In this document: positions 1 to 9,154 of the stretch, in pieces | Layout: the number at the start of each line of letters is the position of its first letter | Numbering within the stretch: position 1 is the first letter of the stretch | NCBI GenBank assembly: GCA_002409285.1 | Contig: DHUT01000008.1 | Span: 1-18,584 of the forward strand | Origin: Firmicutes bacterium UBA5227 | Lineage (GTDB): Bacteria > Bacillota > Clostridia > Tissierellales > Sedimentibacteraceae | Length of the DNA: 18,584 nt | Direction: 5' to 3' | Program-made: the position numbers and the translations under genes | The notes under the pieces: model-generated | The model's database searches: none | Told to the model about the DNA's origin: nothing | What the model saw: only the letters and a program-made list of their open reading frames with translations

Positions 1-3000
1 CATACCGCCTTCTCCGTCAACTATGGTTGTATGGTTAATTTTTATAAATGCTTCTCCTCCCTGGTTGAACCATTTAACAAGCTTTCTCTGGGCATCTGCA
101 TTTATATTAATTAAATCCAAATCAAATGCCTCATCACCAATTATGATTGTATTCACAGGTAAATCACTGACAGCTCCTCTTACGGTAACTCTTCCTTCTG
201 CCGTTTCATATATCTCGGTACCATCCTCTGCAACATATACTGCCTCTATTGCAAGATTTGATGCCGTAAATCCTTCAGGAGCCGTCCATACAGCAGTATA
301 ATATCCGGGTGAATCTTCAGTCATTGGAGTTCCGTAGCTGCTTCCTTGCATTCCCAGAGGAAGCAATATTCTGTAATATGCCAAGCCTCCTGCTGGAGCA
401 TTGAAACTTATGGTTAAATCTCCTCCCGGTTCAAGTTCAACATCACTTGAAGGCTCAAAATTTGTTATAGCCGGATCCTGTGGTTCTTCGCCGGAATTTA
501 ACTCAACAGTCACTGTCTTAGCTGTGCTGTGACCCGCACCGTCTCTCAAAGTGAACAGGAAAGTATTCTCCCCTTCCTTGAGGTTAACTGTATAGTTCAT
601 TACTTCGTCTGCAGGTTTTTGAATAACAAGCTGATCTTCGTAAACAAATATCTGGCTGTCACTTAGGAACAGCTCCAGATATCCAAGATTATCTCTCATT
701 AAAATCTCAAGCTCTGCCGTTTTTGATTCTTTATTTATATTCAATACATTTACGTTTAATTCAGGGGCAGTTGTATCAACGTAAAATCTTCTGACAAGAT
801 TACTTCCTGCTCCGGTTGAAGAAATTGCCTCTATCCTTGCTTCCTGGTATCCATCAGCAATATTCAGGATTTTTGTAAACTTAAACGCAGGTCCTGAATA
901 AATAAGTTTACCCGGGTCATCAGGGCTATACAAATCAACATGGTCAAGATACTCAATATCTGCTTCAATATTATTTACAAGTACTTTGTCAAGCATTGGG
1001 AAGTTTGCAATATATCCTTCAAACAGTACTTCGTTGGAATCATAAATTTCAAGCAATCCGGGTTCTATAATGTATATATACGGATATGCACTTTCTGCAT
1101 TAAACTTAATTTCACCGGAAGCCATATTATATATTTTATCCACAGATGTTATAACAACATTATATTCACCTGTTCCCTCCACATATGGGCTCATATCAAG
1201 CTCGTATGAATTCTTTCCTGTTTCTCCTTCGACAACTTCCTCTATTTCCTCTCCATTTATACTGAACATAAATCCCAATATTCCTGCACCCTTATCTTCT
1301 GAATTCCAGGTCAGTTTATTTGTGCCTGGGTTATATGCCAGATTGCTTATTTCAGGTCCAACTGTATCTATGGTTACAGGAATTCTCTTTGACTGCACTG
1401 TTGCTCCGTCATAGTGAATATCAGCAGCTATTTCATAGAAGTAATCACCGTCAGGTACAACTGTGCCGTTTATTTTACCATCCCACCTTGCTTTGGTAAT
1501 CATTGATACAGGATTGTTGCTTCCTCTGTTGAAATAATTCTTTTCTCTGTACTTCTGCAGCAAAATGGTTCTAAGATTATTTCCTTCACTATCTAATATG
1601 TTATATTTTACTGATTCTGCATTTCTCATGAATGACAGATATGGAACTATATTTCCTGTTCCAAGTTCATTTCCCGCAGGTGTTCCGGGGTTCATGAATA
1701 TATGTGGTTCAGTATAGTAATATCCTTCTCCGGAAGCATCCCAGTAGGTCATGCCCGACAGCTCGAAGTAAGAGCTGCCTTCGGGATCAATAAACATCAT
1801 GCCATCAAGTATTGCAGGCTCATCCCAGCCACCGTAGAATCCTACATAGGGCACTGAAATATCCGGATTTTCATCATCAGTGTCTGTCAGAACAACAAAG
1901 CCTTCCACAAACATGTTCCTGTAAATTGTATCATCCGTACCTATATCCACAGTTACCTCAAATGTGGTTTCACCATTTGCCGGAACAGTTATTGAATCCG
2001 GTTTATCTATTTCCGCATCATAAATATAATCCGATGACAGAAGGTTAAGACCTAATGGATGGATATAATCCGTTAAAACCTTAACATCAACGTTGTATTC
2101 TTCATCTGCGGCAGAATCATTGATAGCCTTGAATCTCATTGTAAGTTGTGTGTTTTCAAAGTCTTTTAATTCCACCTTTGCTTCATTTGTCCTAACATCC
2201 ACAACTCTTACGGGTGTGGTAACAGCACCGTAAAGGTTCATTATCCCTGCTCCCTGCCTTCTTGGTGAATACTCGGTTTCATATTCATCATTTACCGGTA
2301 TGGCTGTATTCATCATCAGCACCTTGGCAAGTCTTGTCTGTTCTGATAAACTCATATTCTGATAGGCTTCATTTTCCCGGATATACTCCTTAACAAGAGC
2401 TGCTCCGCCGGACACATGAGGGGCTGCCATTGAAGTTCCGCTCATAGTTCCGTATTTGTTATCATTCAAGGTTGAATATATCTGCGCACCCGGGGCAGTT
2501 ATTTCTGGCTTCAGCTCTAATGAAGGAGTTACTCCCCATGATGTGAAATCTGCCATCAACCATGCATTGGGATTAGGTACTGTAACAAGTTCGTCGCTGA
2601 ACAGCACTTCCTTGTTTTCCAGTCCCATTAGTTCCATACCACCTGTATATCCTATAAATACGGCAGGAATTGTCTGTACATCAGGTGTAGCCATATTTAC
2701 CAGAGATTCTCCTCCAGCTTCATGATTGCGAACTATCACACCTGTTGCTCCGGCAGCCTGTGCATTTGCTATTTTGTCAACAAAGTTTGATGTAAGACCC
2801 CCGCGAACTACAAGGGCTACCTTACCTGCTACTTCTGTAAGCTCTGACGGATGTCCGGAACCGCCGTCCACAAATTCCTGAGATCCTGAAAATACTTCTG
2901 TTGGATTTATATTTCCTGCTATTGCCATTGCAATTTTATGTTCTTCACCGTCCTTAGTGTATACGAGGGCATTTGATTTCTGATGAGTATTTTCAATTGC

Positions 3001-4206
3001 CGCTACCTGTACTGTATCTTTGTTAAGTCCAGGGGACCCTACAACTCCTATATCCGGATTTTCTTTCAGTGGATAACCTGAGTTTGTATCTGTCCATCCA
3101 TATGTCATGGAACCGGAATTTCCCGCTGAAACCGAGCATACTACACCGTTGTTAACAGCATTGGTAATGCAAACATCCTCTGCAGAATCCGGAATGTAGA
3201 AAGCCGACGATGAGCCAAGACTCATATTAAGAACGTCTGCTCCCAGTTTTATTGATTCATCTATTGCCACCATATATATATCGCTGAAAGTAGTTGCGTA
3301 AATTGGGTCATTAGAGAATACCTTCATTGCCAGCAACTGGCATTCCGGAGCTACTCCTTTGATTCCTCCATTATCTTCATCACCATTTGCACCCACAGTG
3401 CCTGCCACATGCATACCATGCATTGATGCACCGGGACCCAAATCAAGTATTTCGTTATTTAAGTCATAGTAATTGTATCCATAAGGAACCTTTTCAGTGT
3501 AATACCTGCCAAGAAGATCCTTTCCCTCCAGTGTTTCTCTGATTATTTTGGGAGTTGTCTCATCACCTAAAACCATATCCCTATGTGATGGGTCTATACC
3601 TGTGTCTATAATTGCAACTACAGTACCTTCTCCCTTATAGCCGATATTCCATGTGGGCAGCGTGCCTATCATGTCCTTGGATGTATCCATGTCAGGTTCA
3701 ATCTCAGGCTTATTGTATTCATTTGCAATATATACCTTATTTACCTGAGGAATATCTTCAATAACCTTAATATCCTTAAATTGAGCCATTCCACTAAATC
3801 CGTTAAATGCCGTATTGAAGCTGTTTATAAATTTCATACCGGAAACGGATTCAATTTGCCTCTTTACCTGCACCTGTTCCTCATTAATTCTTCTTTCGAT
3901 TTCTTTAATTGAGGACTCTGACATCTGCTCATATCTTAGATTTCTTTCCGTAGCCCGGACTACTGACGGCTCAGACTTTAATTCCACAATAATTCTGACC
4001 TCATCTTCATCCTCATAGAATTCTTCCGGTTCAACTTTCAGCTTAACCCTGTCGGTTTCCTCCTCCGGGTTAAATTTTTCTATTGCTTCTGTCAGGACAT
4101 TTGTCTTAGTCCCCAAGGCTGAACTTACATCTTCCGCAAATGCAAACCCCGGTATTACCATGGTCAGCACAAGCAAAAATGCTAAAATCCTATTCATTTT
4201 CTTCAT
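1..4206 (-). CDS. Secreted subtilisin-family (S8) serine protease, lactocepin/C5a-peptidase-like, C-terminus beyond window
   Basis: This is an open frame from ATG at 4206 to the left edge (1402 codons, no stop), so the C-terminus is missing. The start follows AAGGAGG at 7 nt spacing. It begins with a signal peptide (MKKMNRILAFLLVLTMVIPG, then FAFA and a likely cleavage) and an acidic pro-region of about 150 residues resembling an I9-type inhibitor. The S8 triad is complete: Asp201 in VVAIIDTGID, His263 in MHGMHVAGTVGANG, Ser592 in GTMSGTSMAAPHVSGG, with oxyanion Asn363 in SAGNSG. The HGMHVAG form and a PA-like insert (about residues 440-525) between Asn and Ser are typical of cell-envelope proteinases. 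Fn3-like and Ig-like modules follow. Residues about 1248-1334 are a module also found in the SLH protein encoded just upstream. I infer extracellular protein or peptide degradation on the cell surface. No wall anchor is visible in the part present; it may lie beyond the edge. Confidence 0.93.
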   Translation of the reverse strand, partial: MKKMNRILAFLLVLTMVIPGFAFAEDVSSALGTKTNVLTEAIEKFNPEEETDRVKLKVEPEEFYEDEDEVRIIVELKSEPSVVRATERNLRYEQMSESSIKEIERRINEEQVQVKRQIESVSGMKFINSFNTAFNGFSGMAQFKDIKVIEDIPQVNKVYIANEYNKPEIEPDMDTSKDMIGTLPTWNIGYKGEGTVVAIIDTGIDPSHRDMVLGDETTPKIIRETLEGKDLLGRYYTEKVPYGYNYYDLNNEILDLGPGASMHGMHVAGTVGANGDEDNGGIKGVAPECQLLAMKVFSNDPIYATTFSDIYMVAIDESIKLGADVLNMSLGSSSAFYIPDSAEDVCITNAVNNGVVCSVSAGNSGSMTYGWTDTNSGYPLKENPDIGVVGSPGLNKDTVQVAAIENTHQKSNALVYTKDGEEHKIAMAIAGNINPTEVFSGSQEFVDGGSGHPSELTEVAGKVALVVRGGLTSNFVDKIANAQAAGATGVIVRNHEAGGESLVNMATPDVQTIPAVFIGYTGGMELMGLENKEVLFSDELVTVPNPNAWLMADFTSWGVTPSLELKPEITAPGAQIYSTLNDNKYGTMSGTSMAAPHVSGGAALVKEYIRENEAYQNMSLSEQTRLAKVLMMNTAIPVNDEYETEYSPRRQGAGIMNLYGAVTTPVRVVDVRTNEAKVELKDFENTQLTMRFKAINDSAADEEYNVDVKVLTDYIHPLGLNLLSSDYIYDAEIDKPDSITVPANGETTFEVTVDIGTDDTIYRNMFVEGFVVLTDTDDENPDISVPYVGFYGGWDEPAILDGMMFIDPEGSSYFELSGMTYWDASGEGYYYTEPHIFMNPGTPAGNELGTGNIVPYLSFMRNAESVKYNILDSEGNNLRTILLQKYREKNYFNRGSNNPVSMITKARWDGKINGTVVPDGDYFYEIAADIHYDGATVQSKRIPVTIDTVGPEISNLAYNPGTNKLTWNSEDKGAGILGFMFSINGEEIEEVVEGETGKNSYELDMSPYVEGTGEYNVVITSVDKIYNMASGEIKFNAESAYPYIYIIEPGLLEIYDSNEVLFEGYIANFPMLDKVLVNNIEADIEYLDHVDLYSPDDPGKLIYSGPAFKFTKILNIADGYQEARIEAISSTGAGSNLVRRFYVDTTAPELNVNVLNINKESKTAELEILMRDNLGYLELFLSDSQIFVYEDQLVIQKPADEVMNYTVNLKEGENTFLFTLRDGAGHSTAKTVTVELNSGEEPQDPAITNFEPSSDVELEPGGDLTISFNAPAGGLAYYRILLPLGMQGSSYGTPMTEDSPGYYTAVWTAPEGFTASNLAIEAVYVAEDGTEIYETAEGRVTVRGAVSDLPVNTIIIGDEAFDLDLININADAQRKLVKWFNQGGEAFIKINHTTIVDGEGGM

Positions 4207-4264
4207 GTGACTTCCTCCTTATATTATTTATCGTTTATTAAAAACGACTGATAGGACAATTTAA

Positions 4265-7246
4265 TTATGGTATCAGTGGATTTTCCAGTACCACATCCGT
4301 AAATGTATAAATCAGATTATTTTCGTCATCATAAATTCTGATATAAACTATGTCTGTTATTGTTCTTGGATTGAAAAAGATTGCTTCCTCTGTCCATGTT
4401 CCCAAATCATATATTGAGGTATTTCCTTCTTCTCCGCCGCTTAGCCAGTAGACAACATCATACCTGGCGGCACCGGGCAAATTTGTCACAACTGCCCTAA
4501 GCTTGATTAATGCCGGGAAGAAATTGGGAGAAGAATTTTCAACCTCTACGAATACTTCCGGTTCTTCCACAGGGCTTTCCTTCAATACCAGTTCATTCAT
4601 GCATGTACTCAGACGTATTAATGCCGCATCTACTTCGCCCTGAGCAGCAGCTTCATCCTCATTTACATATATAGCCGCAAATAAGGCATCCTCAAATGGT
4701 ATCCAGGATTCTTCAGTATAATCATTTTCATTTTTTCCCAAGGCTTCGGCTATTACTGCCGCCAATAGTGTTTTATCAACCTCAGGATCTTCCGGGTCTA
4801 CTGGTTCTTCCATTAATATATTTACTCTTCCATCTGCAAATTCACGAATTTCCTCTCCGTTACGATTTGTGAAATTAACCTCAACATCCAACTCGGTAGC
4901 ATTTATATCTTCTGCTACCACCCACTGACCGGAATAAAATCCTGGTTCTGTTTCATCCATTATCATTTTGTAAGTATAAGTATCCTTGTCAACTTTGTTT
5001 AAACCGGCATTTATACTGGGTAAAAGCAATCTGAAATAAGCTGTTCCTCCCTCAGGTGCATTAAAGCTTACCTCTAATATTTCTCCGGCATAAAGAGTGA
5101 TATCTTCATTGGGGAAGATGTTTGCAATAAATGGTTCAGTTGGTTCGGTCGGTTCGGTCGGTTCGGTTGGTTCAGTTGGCTCGGTTGGGTCTTCTTTTTT
5201 TTCCAAGCCTTCAATTGCAGCTTCTAAATTATCAATTGCATCATCCACATCATCTTGAGTTACTTCTAAATCATATAATATTTTTTCCGCTTTTTTCAAA
5301 GAAGCATTAAAGTTATCCCATGTTTCTGCTGTGTAGTCTTCCGGATCAAGCATTACTGTCATTTTTATCATAAGTCTTAATAATGACTTATCTGCTGAAA
5401 TTACCGGTTCCGGTATGTCCTCTTCCCTTTCTTTTAGATTGCTCATCCAAAGAACTAATTTTTCCCCTGCATAGTCAACCTCATCCTGAGTAGCATCTGG
5501 GGTATATCTTACTTCCAATGCTTTTTCCAGAGCCTCAAAAAATTGTTCCCATGTATGTGGAGTATAGTCTTTCCTGTTTTTATCATTTGCCATGGCTATT
5601 ATATTTATTAATTCTGATTTGTCTGCTTTCAAAGGTTGAGGGTCAGGGTTCTCTTTTCCTGCCTTAATTAGTTTGCTTATTTTGTCCTTCAAATTGGTTA
5701 AAGCACGATCAACTTCGCTTTGTGTGGCATAATAATCTCCATTTACATCCGTTGCTATGTCCAGTGCAAAAATAAGGTTAATCCAGGAATCTTCCGTATA
5801 ACTTGACTCAATCTTTCTTTTCGCTTCGGCTATGGCGCTTGCAAGCTTTACTTTACTTACTGATTCATCTTCTTTAATCTTTATGGTAAAGGTTGTAGTT
5901 TTTCCACCGAAATTTATTGTCAATACCTGACGTTCTGACGATTTTTTGCTGTTAAACCCTGTTATGTTAGATTCTTTTATATTCTCTGTTTTTTTGCTTC
6001 CGTTAGTGTATGTTCCTTCTACAGTCAAGCCGGTAATATTTAATTTATCCCCTACAACATAAGTTAGTTTTGTAGGCAATGATTTTATAGAGATTTTCTC
6101 CAGCGCTGCTGTTGAATTCATAGAATCAAGTTTTCCGGCCAGTAATTTATAATAGGTATTTGCTTCTATTGTTGAATTGTTAACCTTTATTTGATTTGAA
6201 GATTTAATTAATTTAATTGTTCCATTTGAATTTATGAAAACATCTCCGCCTGTTACATTAAGGTTGTCTACTGATGTGTTATTTTCTGCTGAAAGTTCTA
6301 CCTTTCCATTTAACTCTGCTTTTTTAACTGCGGTGTTTCCAGTAAGCAACAGCTTCACCTGATTTGAAGCTTTTATTTCTCCTGTTGTAGTATTTTCAAG
6401 GATTACCCTTACCTGACTCTGTTTTTTGTTTATGGAAATATTATTAAGACTTGAATTTTTGACAGTTATGGAATTGGGACCTCCACCATTTATGAATATT
6501 TTTCCTTTAACAGTAACATTATCAAGAGTCGCACTTCCTTCACCTATACCTTCTGTTAAATATAGATTGCCTCCAACAACCATGTCTTTCAATGTTACAT
6601 TCATTGCATTTACCACAAGATTAGTATCAAAATTTTTGTTTAAGATTCCCGGAGAATTGACTATTTCTCCTGAAATACCGCTTAAAATCTTAACCACTTC
6701 AGCTCTCGTAATCTCAGCGTTTGCTCTGAAGGTTCCATCAGGGTATCCGTTTATATATCCCTTTTTCTTAAGACCTCCGATAGTACCCTTAAGATCTTCA
6801 TTAACATCCTGAATATCAGTAAATTTTGCTGCTTCAGGCTTGTCCCCTTCTACTCCGTAAATAATGCCAATTATGCGCGCGGCTTCTCCTCTGGTAATGT
6901 TTTCATCAGCTTTTAGTAAAACACCCGGCGTTATATAATTAGCGCTGACTCCTTTTCGAATCTCATCATAATACCAGTCCGAAGAACTCACATCATCAAA
7001 ATTAATATCAGATTTCTGAGTAAAACCCATTATTCCATTGACAACTTTATAGAATTCAGATTTGCTCATATTGTTTCCGGGTCTGAAATCCCCATTAGGA
7101 TAACCTGAAATAACACCCTTATCTTTCATATAGTTTATTTCGTCCTTTGCCCAATTATGCTCATAATCGCATTCTTGACCTAATGCAATCAAATTTCCGT
7201 ACATTAGGATGAATAAAATAATAACCCACGTTAATAGCTTTTTCAT
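4265..7246 (-). CDS. SLH-domain surface protein with beta-helix-like region, Big_3-like domain and four FIVAR repeats
   Basis: This 993-residue exported protein starts at an ATG preceded by GAGGAGG. After the signal peptide (about 1-23) come three SLH repeats (about 28-74, 82-131, 142-191; the ITRGEA and ITRAEV motifs are clear, and the first repeat has MSKSEF instead). SLH triplets bind secondary cell-wall polymer and tether proteins to the wall. Residues 196-375 form short Asn/Thr-rich beta repeats resembling a beta-helix. Residues 383-458 look like a Big_3 Ig-like domain. FIVAR-type three-helix modules lie at about 463-527, 541-606, 617-685 and 822-890, each with a YT-x-x-(S/T)W core and a TQxEVD-like turn. 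A Thr-Glu-Pro linker spans 687-705. Residues 706-812 resemble a module in the neighbouring protease. No catalytic motif is seen, so a structural, adhesive or polysaccharide-binding role is only inferred. The protease gene follows 58 nt downstream with no convincing terminator, so the two are probably co-transcribed. Confidence 0.92.
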   Translation of the reverse strand: MKKLLTWVIILFILMYGNLIALGQECDYEHNWAKDEINYMKDKGVISGYPNGDFRPGNNMSKSEFYKVVNGIMGFTQKSDINFDDVSSSDWYYDEIRKGVSANYITPGVLLKADENITRGEAARIIGIIYGVEGDKPEAAKFTDIQDVNEDLKGTIGGLKKKGYINGYPDGTFRANAEITRAEVVKILSGISGEIVNSPGILNKNFDTNLVVNAMNVTLKDMVVGGNLYLTEGIGEGSATLDNVTVKGKIFINGGGPNSITVKNSSLNNISINKKQSQVRVILENTTTGEIKASNQVKLLLTGNTAVKKAELNGKVELSAENNTSVDNLNVTGGDVFINSNGTIKLIKSSNQIKVNNSTIEANTYYKLLAGKLDSMNSTAALEKISIKSLPTKLTYVVGDKLNITGLTVEGTYTNGSKKTENIKESNITGFNSKKSSERQVLTINFGGKTTTFTIKIKEDESVSKVKLASAIAEAKRKIESSYTEDSWINLIFALDIATDVNGDYYATQSEVDRALTNLKDKISKLIKAGKENPDPQPLKADKSELINIIAMANDKNRKDYTPHTWEQFFEALEKALEVRYTPDATQDEVDYAGEKLVLWMSNLKEREEDIPEPVISADKSLLRLMIKMTVMLDPEDYTAETWDNFNASLKKAEKILYDLEVTQDDVDDAIDNLEAAIEGLEKKEDPTEPTEPTEPTEPTEPTEPFIANIFPNEDITLYAGEILEVSFNAPEGGTAYFRLLLPSINAGLNKVDKDTYTYKMIMDETEPGFYSGQWVVAEDINATELDVEVNFTNRNGEEIREFADGRVNILMEEPVDPEDPEVDKTLLAAVIAEALGKNENDYTEESWIPFEDALFAAIYVNEDEAAAQGEVDAALIRLSTCMNELVLKESPVEEPEVFVEVENSSPNFFPALIKLRAVVTNLPGAARYDVVYWLSGGEEGNTSIYDLGTWTEEAIFFNPRTITDIVYIRIYDDENNLIYTFTDVVLENPLIP
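5133..5189 (-). repeat. 9-bp tandem repeat encoding a Thr-Glu-Pro linker
   Basis: About six copies of a degenerate 9-bp unit (GGTTCGGTC on the plus strand) encode consecutive Thr-Glu-Pro units in the SLH protein, between its third FIVAR module and the following Ig-like module. It is an extended, acidic, proline-rich spacer. In-frame tandem DNA repeats like this can change copy number by slippage. Confidence 0.9.
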
Positions 7247-7545
7247 ACAATCCTCCTCAAATAATAATTTAGCTTGTTCCTACATAAGCATAATAATACT
7301 TTATTTAAAATAATGTCCAGAAGCAAGTTGCGACATTTTTCAACATGTTTAAATCATTATCAACACTTTAAAAACAGAGGTTTTCATGTATATTCCACGA
7401 AGCTATTAATGAATCGAACAATGTAAAATAAATCAAGTAATTGTTTTTTTATAAATAAGTTAGTCGATTTTTAGGGAAATATATTTCAATAAAACTTTAG
7501 ATGTTCTGTTATTTTTTCAACTAATATTTTTTATCAAAATAGTAT

Positions 7546-7572
7546 GTTTATTCTTACTAAGTAAGAATAAAC
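7546..7572. promoter_or_regulatory. Perfect 27-bp palindrome, probable operator
   Basis: Two perfect 13-nt arms (GTTTATTCTTACT and its exact reverse complement) flank a single central A at 7559. The palindrome ends 7 nt upstream of the -35 box of the predicted radical SAM promoter. It has no GC-rich stem and no following T-run, so it is not a terminator. Its size and symmetry suit a dimeric DNA-binding regulator. No regulator gene is visible in the window, so the ligand and protein are unknown. Confidence 0.7.
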
Positions 7573-7579
7573 TGTGTTC

Positions 7580-7607
7580 TTGCATATTTCTTATTTTGTT
7601 TTATAAT
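7580..7607 (+). promoter_or_regulatory. Predicted sigma-A promoter of the radical SAM gene
   Basis: TTGCAT (7580-7585) and TATAAT (7602-7607) are separated by 16 nt and lie about 70 nt upstream of the radical SAM start codon. The -10 box matches the consensus exactly. The spacing is one below the usual 17. The call rests on sequence match and position only. Confidence 0.6.
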
Positions 7608-7675
7608 TAATTTATCGGACTTATACAAATACAAAATATTTTTAAATAAAAAGTGTACTATGAAAGGATTATGCT

Positions 7676-8764
7676 ATGCTGAATCTGAACGACTTTATGA
7701 ATAATGGAATTAAAAATATTGCAAATACTGCCAGCCGGTTCTACCTGGGTAATCGTAAGGGACAGTTATTTATGCTTAACATGATGTCTGCTTTGCGCAC
7801 AAGCGCTAAGATAAGAGAAAAATATGAACAAAACGAAACACATATTCCGCCTTTTCTTATTGCAAGCATTGCGTCAAGCTGCAATCTGCATTGTTCAGGC
7901 TGCTATGCCAGAGCTAACGGCGGATGCAGCAACGGGGAAACACCGGAAGAAATGACTCTTGCGGATTGGCAGCGAATTTTTAATGAAGCATCTGAAATAG
8001 GAATATCATTTATTTTACTTGCCGGCGGTGAACCTCTGCTTCAACGAGACATTATAAAGCTTGCATCGCAGTATGATAAAATTATTTTCCCTATATTCAC
8101 TAACGGTACCATGATAGATGATGATTACCTGACGCTTTTTAATAATCACAGAAACTTAATTCCTGTTTTGAGCATTGAAGGTGACGAAAATCAAACTGAT
8201 GAACGTCGGGGTCACGGGATTTCAAAAATAATAAGAGATACCGCACAAGCCTTTAAAAATAAAGGTATTTTATACGGTACCTCAATCACTGTGACAAATG
8301 TAAACAAAGAAGCTGTCACAGATAAAGAGTTTGTACAGAATTTACGGAACTTCGGCTGCGGTCTGATATTTTATGTAGAGTATGTGCCAGCAGAAAAAAA
8401 TACTGAACATTTGATTTTGAGCAGCCAAGACTTGCATGAGCTGCAAAACAGAATTGATTTGCTGCGAAAGGATAGGCAAAACAAAGGGATGATTTTACTT
8501 TCATTCCCAGGCGACGAGGAAAAAATGGGCGGCTGTCTGGCAGCCGGGCGCGGTTTTTTTCACGTCAATGCCAATGGAGGAGCTGAACCATGCCCTTTTT
8601 CACCATATTCAGAAATAAGCTTAAAAAAACAATCTATTACAGAAGTTTTACAATCACCTTTTTTTGAAAAGGTGCGTAAAATTAGTGCGTCAGAAGCCAT
8701 GAGCCACAATGGGGGATGCACATTATTTCAATATGAAAGCCAAGTCAAAAAGGCGTTAATATGA
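7676..8764 (+). CDS. Radical SAM protein with SPASM-like C-terminal cysteines, substrate unknown
   Basis: This 362-residue cytoplasmic protein starts at an ATG preceded by GAAAGGAT; an ATG 5 nt upstream is out of frame and stops at once. The radical SAM cluster motif is Cys69-X3-Cys73-X2-Cys76 (SSCNLHCSGCYA), followed by the SAM-binding GGEPLL at 117-122. C-terminal cysteines at 287 (MGGCLAAGRG), 306 (GAEPCPFSP) and 348 (GGCTLF) resemble a reduced SPASM or twitch auxiliary Fe-S cluster domain. Members of this group modify peptides, activate enzymes or act in cofactor synthesis. Nothing nearby (no precursor peptide or transporter) identifies the substrate. It is the only intact plus-strand gene here, with its own promoter and a palindromic operator, so it appears to be independently regulated. 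It also sits next to a gene relic, which would fit a locus of insertion or rearrangement. Confidence 0.9.
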   Translation: MLNLNDFMNNGIKNIANTASRFYLGNRKGQLFMLNMMSALRTSAKIREKYEQNETHIPPFLIASIASSCNLHCSGCYARANGGCSNGETPEEMTLADWQRIFNEASEIGISFILLAGGEPLLQRDIIKLASQYDKIIFPIFTNGTMIDDDYLTLFNNHRNLIPVLSIEGDENQTDERRGHGISKIIRDTAQAFKNKGILYGTSITVTNVNKEAVTDKEFVQNLRNFGCGLIFYVEYVPAEKNTEHLILSSQDLHELQNRIDLLRKDRQNKGMILLSFPGDEEKMGGCLAAGRGFFHVNANGGAEPCPFSPYSEISLKKQSITEVLQSPFFEKVRKISASEAMSHNGGCTLFQYESQVKKALI

Positions 8765-8843
8765 AAAATGTCTGTTTCCTGCAAAGGATTTGCACGTAAG
8801 CTATTGTTCATAAGTACATTAATATTTCCACTCTTTCATCGTA

Positions 8844-9113
8844 CTATTGTGCCTTGCGTATTGCTCCTTTTTCACATTTGTTGCCCCAGGAATCAATCAA
8901 CTCGTTATCTTTATATACACGCAGAATTTCAGAGTTGTTTGAACATTTCACGCACTCAACACCTATTGTGGTAAAATCAACATTTGCAATATCAAAAAGA
9001 ATTCTTTTTTTGCCTTTGATTTCTTTGCCAGTATTGCAACTCCTATGGCACCTGTCAAGTGACCATTTGGATCCACTATTACAGGATGGAATCCTCAAAG
9101 GCTTTTTAACATC
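8844..9113 (-). pseudogene. C-terminal relic of an acyl-CoA dehydratase activase (BadF/HgdC-type ATPase family)
   Basis: Two minus-strand frames together give the end of a 2-hydroxyacyl-CoA dehydratase activase-like protein. About 9020-9094 encodes HPVIVDPNGHLTGAIGVAIL in one frame. The frame then shifts at the A7/T7 run (9005-9011), and the next frame encodes DFTTIGVECVKCSNN and DSWGNKCEKGAI before a stop at 8844-8846. A KKPLRIPS stretch just upstream (9099-9107) is in the second frame again, which suggests another shift. From memory of the family, the cysteine-rich tail usually reads CSNNCE; here it is CSNNSE, a probable Cys-to-Ser change. The rest of the gene is absent, with the alarmone synthetase stop only about 40 nt away. 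No function is expected. A short alternative ORF from a TTG at 9098 covers part of this and should not be annotated as a gene. Confidence 0.75.
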
Positions 9114-9154
9114 TCATATCTTCATATAATATAAGCCCCCTGAGATATTTTAAT

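Larger units (their letters stand above)
7247..7675. other. AT-rich divergent intergenic region
   Basis: This 429-nt gap separates the leftward SLH protein gene from the rightward radical SAM gene. It holds the 27-bp palindrome and the plus-strand promoter listed separately. A short dyad, AATGTC/GACATT, lies at 7312-7337 around a GCAACTTGC core. I see no convincing -35/-10 pair for the minus-strand gene, no RNA gene and no supported small coding region. Confidence 0.6.

Noticed and set aside
8768..9129. Short plus-strand ORFs after the radical SAM gene.
   Set aside because: They lie antisense to the activase relic, lack ribosome binding sites and resemble no protein family.
9098..9154. ATCTCA/TGAGAT inverted repeat as a terminator for the alarmone synthetase.
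   Set aside because: The stem is 6 bp with a loop of about 20 nt and no proper U-tract on either strand.
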